From Planctomycetales bacterium (GTDB lineage: Bacteria > Planctomycetota > Planctomycetia > Pirellulales > Thermoguttaceae), in contig SKOZ01000009.1 in assembly GCA_007119795.1 (NCBI GenBank), forward strand, positions 1 through 14,356: DNA of 14,356 nt. The letters are read 5' to 3'. Below, piece by piece: positions 11,905-14,356 of the stretch. The position numbers and the translations under genes are program-made. The notes under the pieces are model-generated. The model saw nothing but the letters and a program-made list of their open reading frames with translations. It was not told where the DNA came from and did not search any database. Position 1 is the stretch's first letter; the number at the start of each line of letters is the position of its first letter.

Positions 11905-14356
11905 ATGGGACGCATCCAGACGAACATCGGGTTGATGACGGGCCTGCCCATTGCGGACATCGTGAAACAGCTGATGGAGGTCTCGGGACGTCCCCGCGAC
12001 AACCTCGTTCAGCGGACGGATAAGCTCCGCGAGCAGCAGAACGCGTTCAACGAACTGGCCGCCCGGCTACTCTCGATCCGCTACGTTGCCAACGAGTTCG
12101 GCAAGGCGGAGGTTTTCGACTCCAAAGAAGCGGTGAGCAGCCACCCCGAAGCCCTTTCGGCGCGGGTTACCGGCGACCCGCCGCGGGGGAGCTTCCTCTT
12201 TACTCCCGTCCGCCAGGTGCAGAATCACCAGCTCTTGAGCGCCGGAGTCGCCAGCGAGAGCGAGCCGCTCGGCGGCGGCACGTTCAGCTTCCGCTTCGGC
12301 GCCCACGTGGCCCGCAGCGCCGCGCCGGAGACCTTCAACGGCGGCGAAGGGATCGCCCGCGGACGGATCCGCATCACCGACCGCAGTGGCGCCCGTGCCG
12401 AGGTGGACCTTTCCACCGCCCGCACCGTCAACGACGTCATCGAAGCGGTCAACAGCACTGCCGGCATCAACGTCACCCTCGAAGCTCACGGCGACGGTTT
12501 CCGCCTCGTCGACCACACCGGCCAATCGGTCTCGAATCTCATGGTCCAGGAGGTGGGTGCGGGCACCACAGCCGCCTCCCTCGGGATGGATGGCATCAAC
12601 ACCGGCGAGGTGGCGGCTGTCGGCCGCGACCTGATCCATCTATTCGACGACCTCGACCTGATCCACCTGAATGACGGCGCGGGGATGACCGTCAACGCCG
12701 CGCTTCCCGACCTGATGATTACCTTCCGGGACGGCACTCAGGGGACCGTCGACCTCTCGCCCATCGAGGAGGGGACGAATACCGTGATCCGCGAACGGAC
12801 GTTGGGGGAGGTCCTCGACCGGATCAACACCCAGCTCTCCGGCAAGGCCCGCGCCGAGATCGCCCCCGACGGCGATCGCCTGGTGGTCACCGACTTGACG
12901 GGAGGGACGGGAACGTTTCGCATCGAGTCGGCCCACGGCGGCCGCACCGCCGAAGACCTGGGGATCGCCGGGGAGTCGTCCGGCGATGCAATCACCGGCC
13001 GCCGCCTCCTGGGTGGATTGCAGTCGGTTCTGCTCTCCAGCCTCAATGGAGGGCGCGGCTGGGGCCCTCTGGGATCGCTGGAGCTGACCGACCGCGACGG
13101 CGGCTTCGCCGAAGTCGATCTCTCCGCTGCCGAGACCCTCGAGGGCGTCATCCGCGCCATCAACGACGCCGGTATCGGCATCACCGCCCGCGTGAACTCC
13201 GCCCGCAACGGCATCGAGCTGGTCGATGCCAGCGGGGGCACGGGGAACCTCATCGTCGCCGGCGAGGCGGCCGAGAAGCTCGGCATCGCCGTCGACGCCG
13301 CGGTCAACGCGGCCAACAGCGGCAACATGCACTTGAAGGTCGTCTCCCACAACACCCGCCTCGCCGATCTGAACGGCGGGCGGGGGGTGGTCCGCGGCAA
13401 ATTCGCCGTCTACGACAGCGCAGGGAACGGAGGCACGGTCGACCTGACTCAGAGCGCGATCCAGACCGTCGGCGATGTCATTCGTGAGATCGAACGGCTG
13501 CCGGGCCAGTTCTCGGCCACGATTAGCGAGACGGGCGACGGCATCACGATTTCCGATCTCGCCGACGGTGGGGGCAAGCTCCGCGTCCAAGAGAGCGGCG
13601 GCACCACGGCCCGCGACCTGGGACTGGCCCGCGAAGCAGAGACCGTCGACATCGGCAACGGACCCCAGCAGGCCATCCGCGGTTCGCTGACGCATACGAT
13701 CACCCTCGACGAAGGCGACTCCCTCGACGACCTGCGCCAGAAGATCAACGAGGTCGGCGGCGGCCTCTCGGCAACCATCCTCCTCGACGGCTCCGCGCGA
13801 CCCCACCGCCTCGCGCTCGTCAGCGAACAGGCCGGTGCCCGCGGCGAGCTGGTGATCGACGATTCGCAGATCGGCATAAGCGTGACCGAAACGGTCCGCC
13901 CCCGGGACGCCATGCTCCTTCTCGGCCGCAGGGAAGACGCCGCGGGGAGCGTGCTCGCTAGCTCTCCGACGAACAGCTTCAGCGGTGTCCTCCCCGGCGT
14001 GACGCTCGACGTCCGCCAGCCCTCGGCTCAGCCCGTGGGGGTGACCGTCTCACGCACCGACTCGAAAGTCGTTTCTACGGCCACCGCCTTCGTGGAGAAC
14101 TTCAACGCCTTCCGCGCCCACCAGAAAGAGTTGACCGCCTTCGATGCCGAGACAGGAGAAGGGAGCCTGCTCACCGGCAACGCGGCCGCCCTGCGGATGG
14201 AGACCGACCTGGCGAATCTCCTTTCCGGGCGCGTCTTCGGTGCCGGCTCCATCCAGTCGCTCGGCGAGGTGGGCATCCGGCTGAAGGACGACGGCAGCCT
14301 CGAGCTCGACGAGGGGCGGCTGAAGGAACGCTTTGCCGAAGATCCGGAAGCGGTCC
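11905..14356 (+). CDS. fliD: flagellar hook-associated protein 2 (filament cap), truncated by the window end
   Basis: FliD caps the growing flagellar filament and assists flagellin folding outside the cell. 817 codons are visible with no stop; most FliD proteins have 400-700 residues, so this one is long. Residues 1-110 are the FliD N-terminal domain: a short GLMTGLPIADIVKQLM followed by a coiled helix (RPRDNLVQRTDKLREQQNAF). Five flagellin-hook-IN-like modules follow, roughly at 151-230, 262-355, 376-461, 483-574 and 593-652. The first four each carry a VDLS/VDLT motif and then a helix ending near AIN/EIE. From about 690 the C-terminal FliD domain begins (FSGVLPGVTLDV, VSRTDSKVVSTATAFVENFNAF, LRMETDLANLLSG). 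ATG 11905 opens the conserved N-terminus, but no Shine-Dalgarno sequence is visible upstream. No other flagellar gene lies in the window. Confidence 0.95.
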   Translation, partial: MGRIQTNIGLMTGLPIADIVKQLMEVSGRPRDNLVQRTDKLREQQNAFNELAARLLSIRYVANEFGKAEVFDSKEAVSSHPEALSARVTGDPPRGSFLFTPVRQVQNHQLLSAGVASESEPLGGGTFSFRFGAHVARSAAPETFNGGEGIARGRIRITDRSGARAEVDLSTARTVNDVIEAVNSTAGINVTLEAHGDGFRLVDHTGQSVSNLMVQEVGAGTTAASLGMDGINTGEVAAVGRDLIHLFDDLDLIHLNDGAGMTVNAALPDLMITFRDGTQGTVDLSPIEEGTNTVIRERTLGEVLDRINTQLSGKARAEIAPDGDRLVVTDLTGGTGTFRIESAHGGRTAEDLGIAGESSGDAITGRRLLGGLQSVLLSSLNGGRGWGPLGSLELTDRDGGFAEVDLSAAETLEGVIRAINDAGIGITARVNSARNGIELVDASGGTGNLIVAGEAAEKLGIAVDAAVNAANSGNMHLKVVSHNTRLADLNGGRGVVRGKFAVYDSAGNGGTVDLTQSAIQTVGDVIREIERLPGQFSATISETGDGITISDLADGGGKLRVQESGGTTARDLGLAREAETVDIGNGPQQAIRGSLTHTITLDEGDSLDDLRQKINEVGGGLSATILLDGSARPHRLALVSEQAGARGELVIDDSQIGISVTETVRPRDAMLLLGRREDAAGSVLASSPTNSFSGVLPGVTLDVRQPSAQPVGVTVSRTDSKVVSTATAFVENFNAFRAHQKELTAFDAETGEGSLLTGNAAALRMETDLANLLSGRVFGAGSIQSLGEVGIRLKDDGSLELDEGRLKERFAEDPEAV

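Noticed and set aside
11846..11935. 29-codon open frame starting ATGAGACTC and overlapping the fliD start
   Set aside because: No ribosome-binding site, Arg/His-rich chance composition, and it overlaps the weak promoter candidate; not supported as a leader peptide.
1..14356. Search for CRISPR arrays, insertion sequences, tRNA/rRNA, phage or defence genes
   Set aside because: No regularly spaced repeats, transposase motifs, cloverleaf-type sequences or nuclease/toxin signatures were seen on either strand.

Overview
The window is GC-rich, densely coding DNA that most likely comes from a planctomycete (Planctomycetota, probably Pirellulales-like). Several things point there: a DUF1080-type sugar hydrolase end, an S1 sulfatase, a long FliD with many hook-IN repeats, a very short Tyr/Trp-rich secreted protein of the kind planctomycete genomes often label 'calmodulin-binding protein', a LolA-like secreted protein, and secreted DUF11 proteins. 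No contig-scale mobile element, CRISPR array, rRNA or tRNA was seen.

Layout. On the + strand, 2-247 is the C-terminal end of a 3-keto-disaccharide hydrolase (DUF1080) gene, followed by mnmE (355-1746). mnmE converges, with only 5 bp between stops, on a leftward three-gene cluster of exported proteins (4886 to 1752): a Pro/Gly/Met-rich lipoprotein, a second secreted protein that shares about 70 residues with it, and a DUF11 lipoprotein. A perfect 13-bp hairpin lies between the two paralogues. Divergent from this cluster is a + strand LolA-like exported protein (5118-6029), which converges on leftward ispD (6781-6041). Further right, still leftward, a HEAT-repeat protein and a small membrane protein form a tight pair (9345 to 7051). 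Next come an S1 sulfatase (11111 to 9546) and a tiny secreted aromatic-rich protein (11620 to 11291) with a good terminator hairpin. Finally fliD starts on the + strand at 11905 and runs out of the window.

Functionally the region mixes housekeeping functions (tRNA wobble-uridine modification by MnmE, isoprenoid precursor synthesis by IspD), polysaccharide use (DUF1080 enzyme, sulfatase), cell-envelope proteins of unknown role, and motility (FliD). The parts most worth attention are the three-gene exported cluster with its internal module duplication, the HEAT/membrane couplet, and the aromatic-rich mini-protein. Their families appear widespread in planctomycetes but, as far as I know, lack an assigned function.

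Many starts were moved inward from the longest open frame because a Shine-Dalgarno-like sequence plus a signal peptide or conserved N-terminus fits better. Four of these sites carry an unusual run of six G. No gene-free stretch exceeds 300 bases; the larger gaps are described individually.
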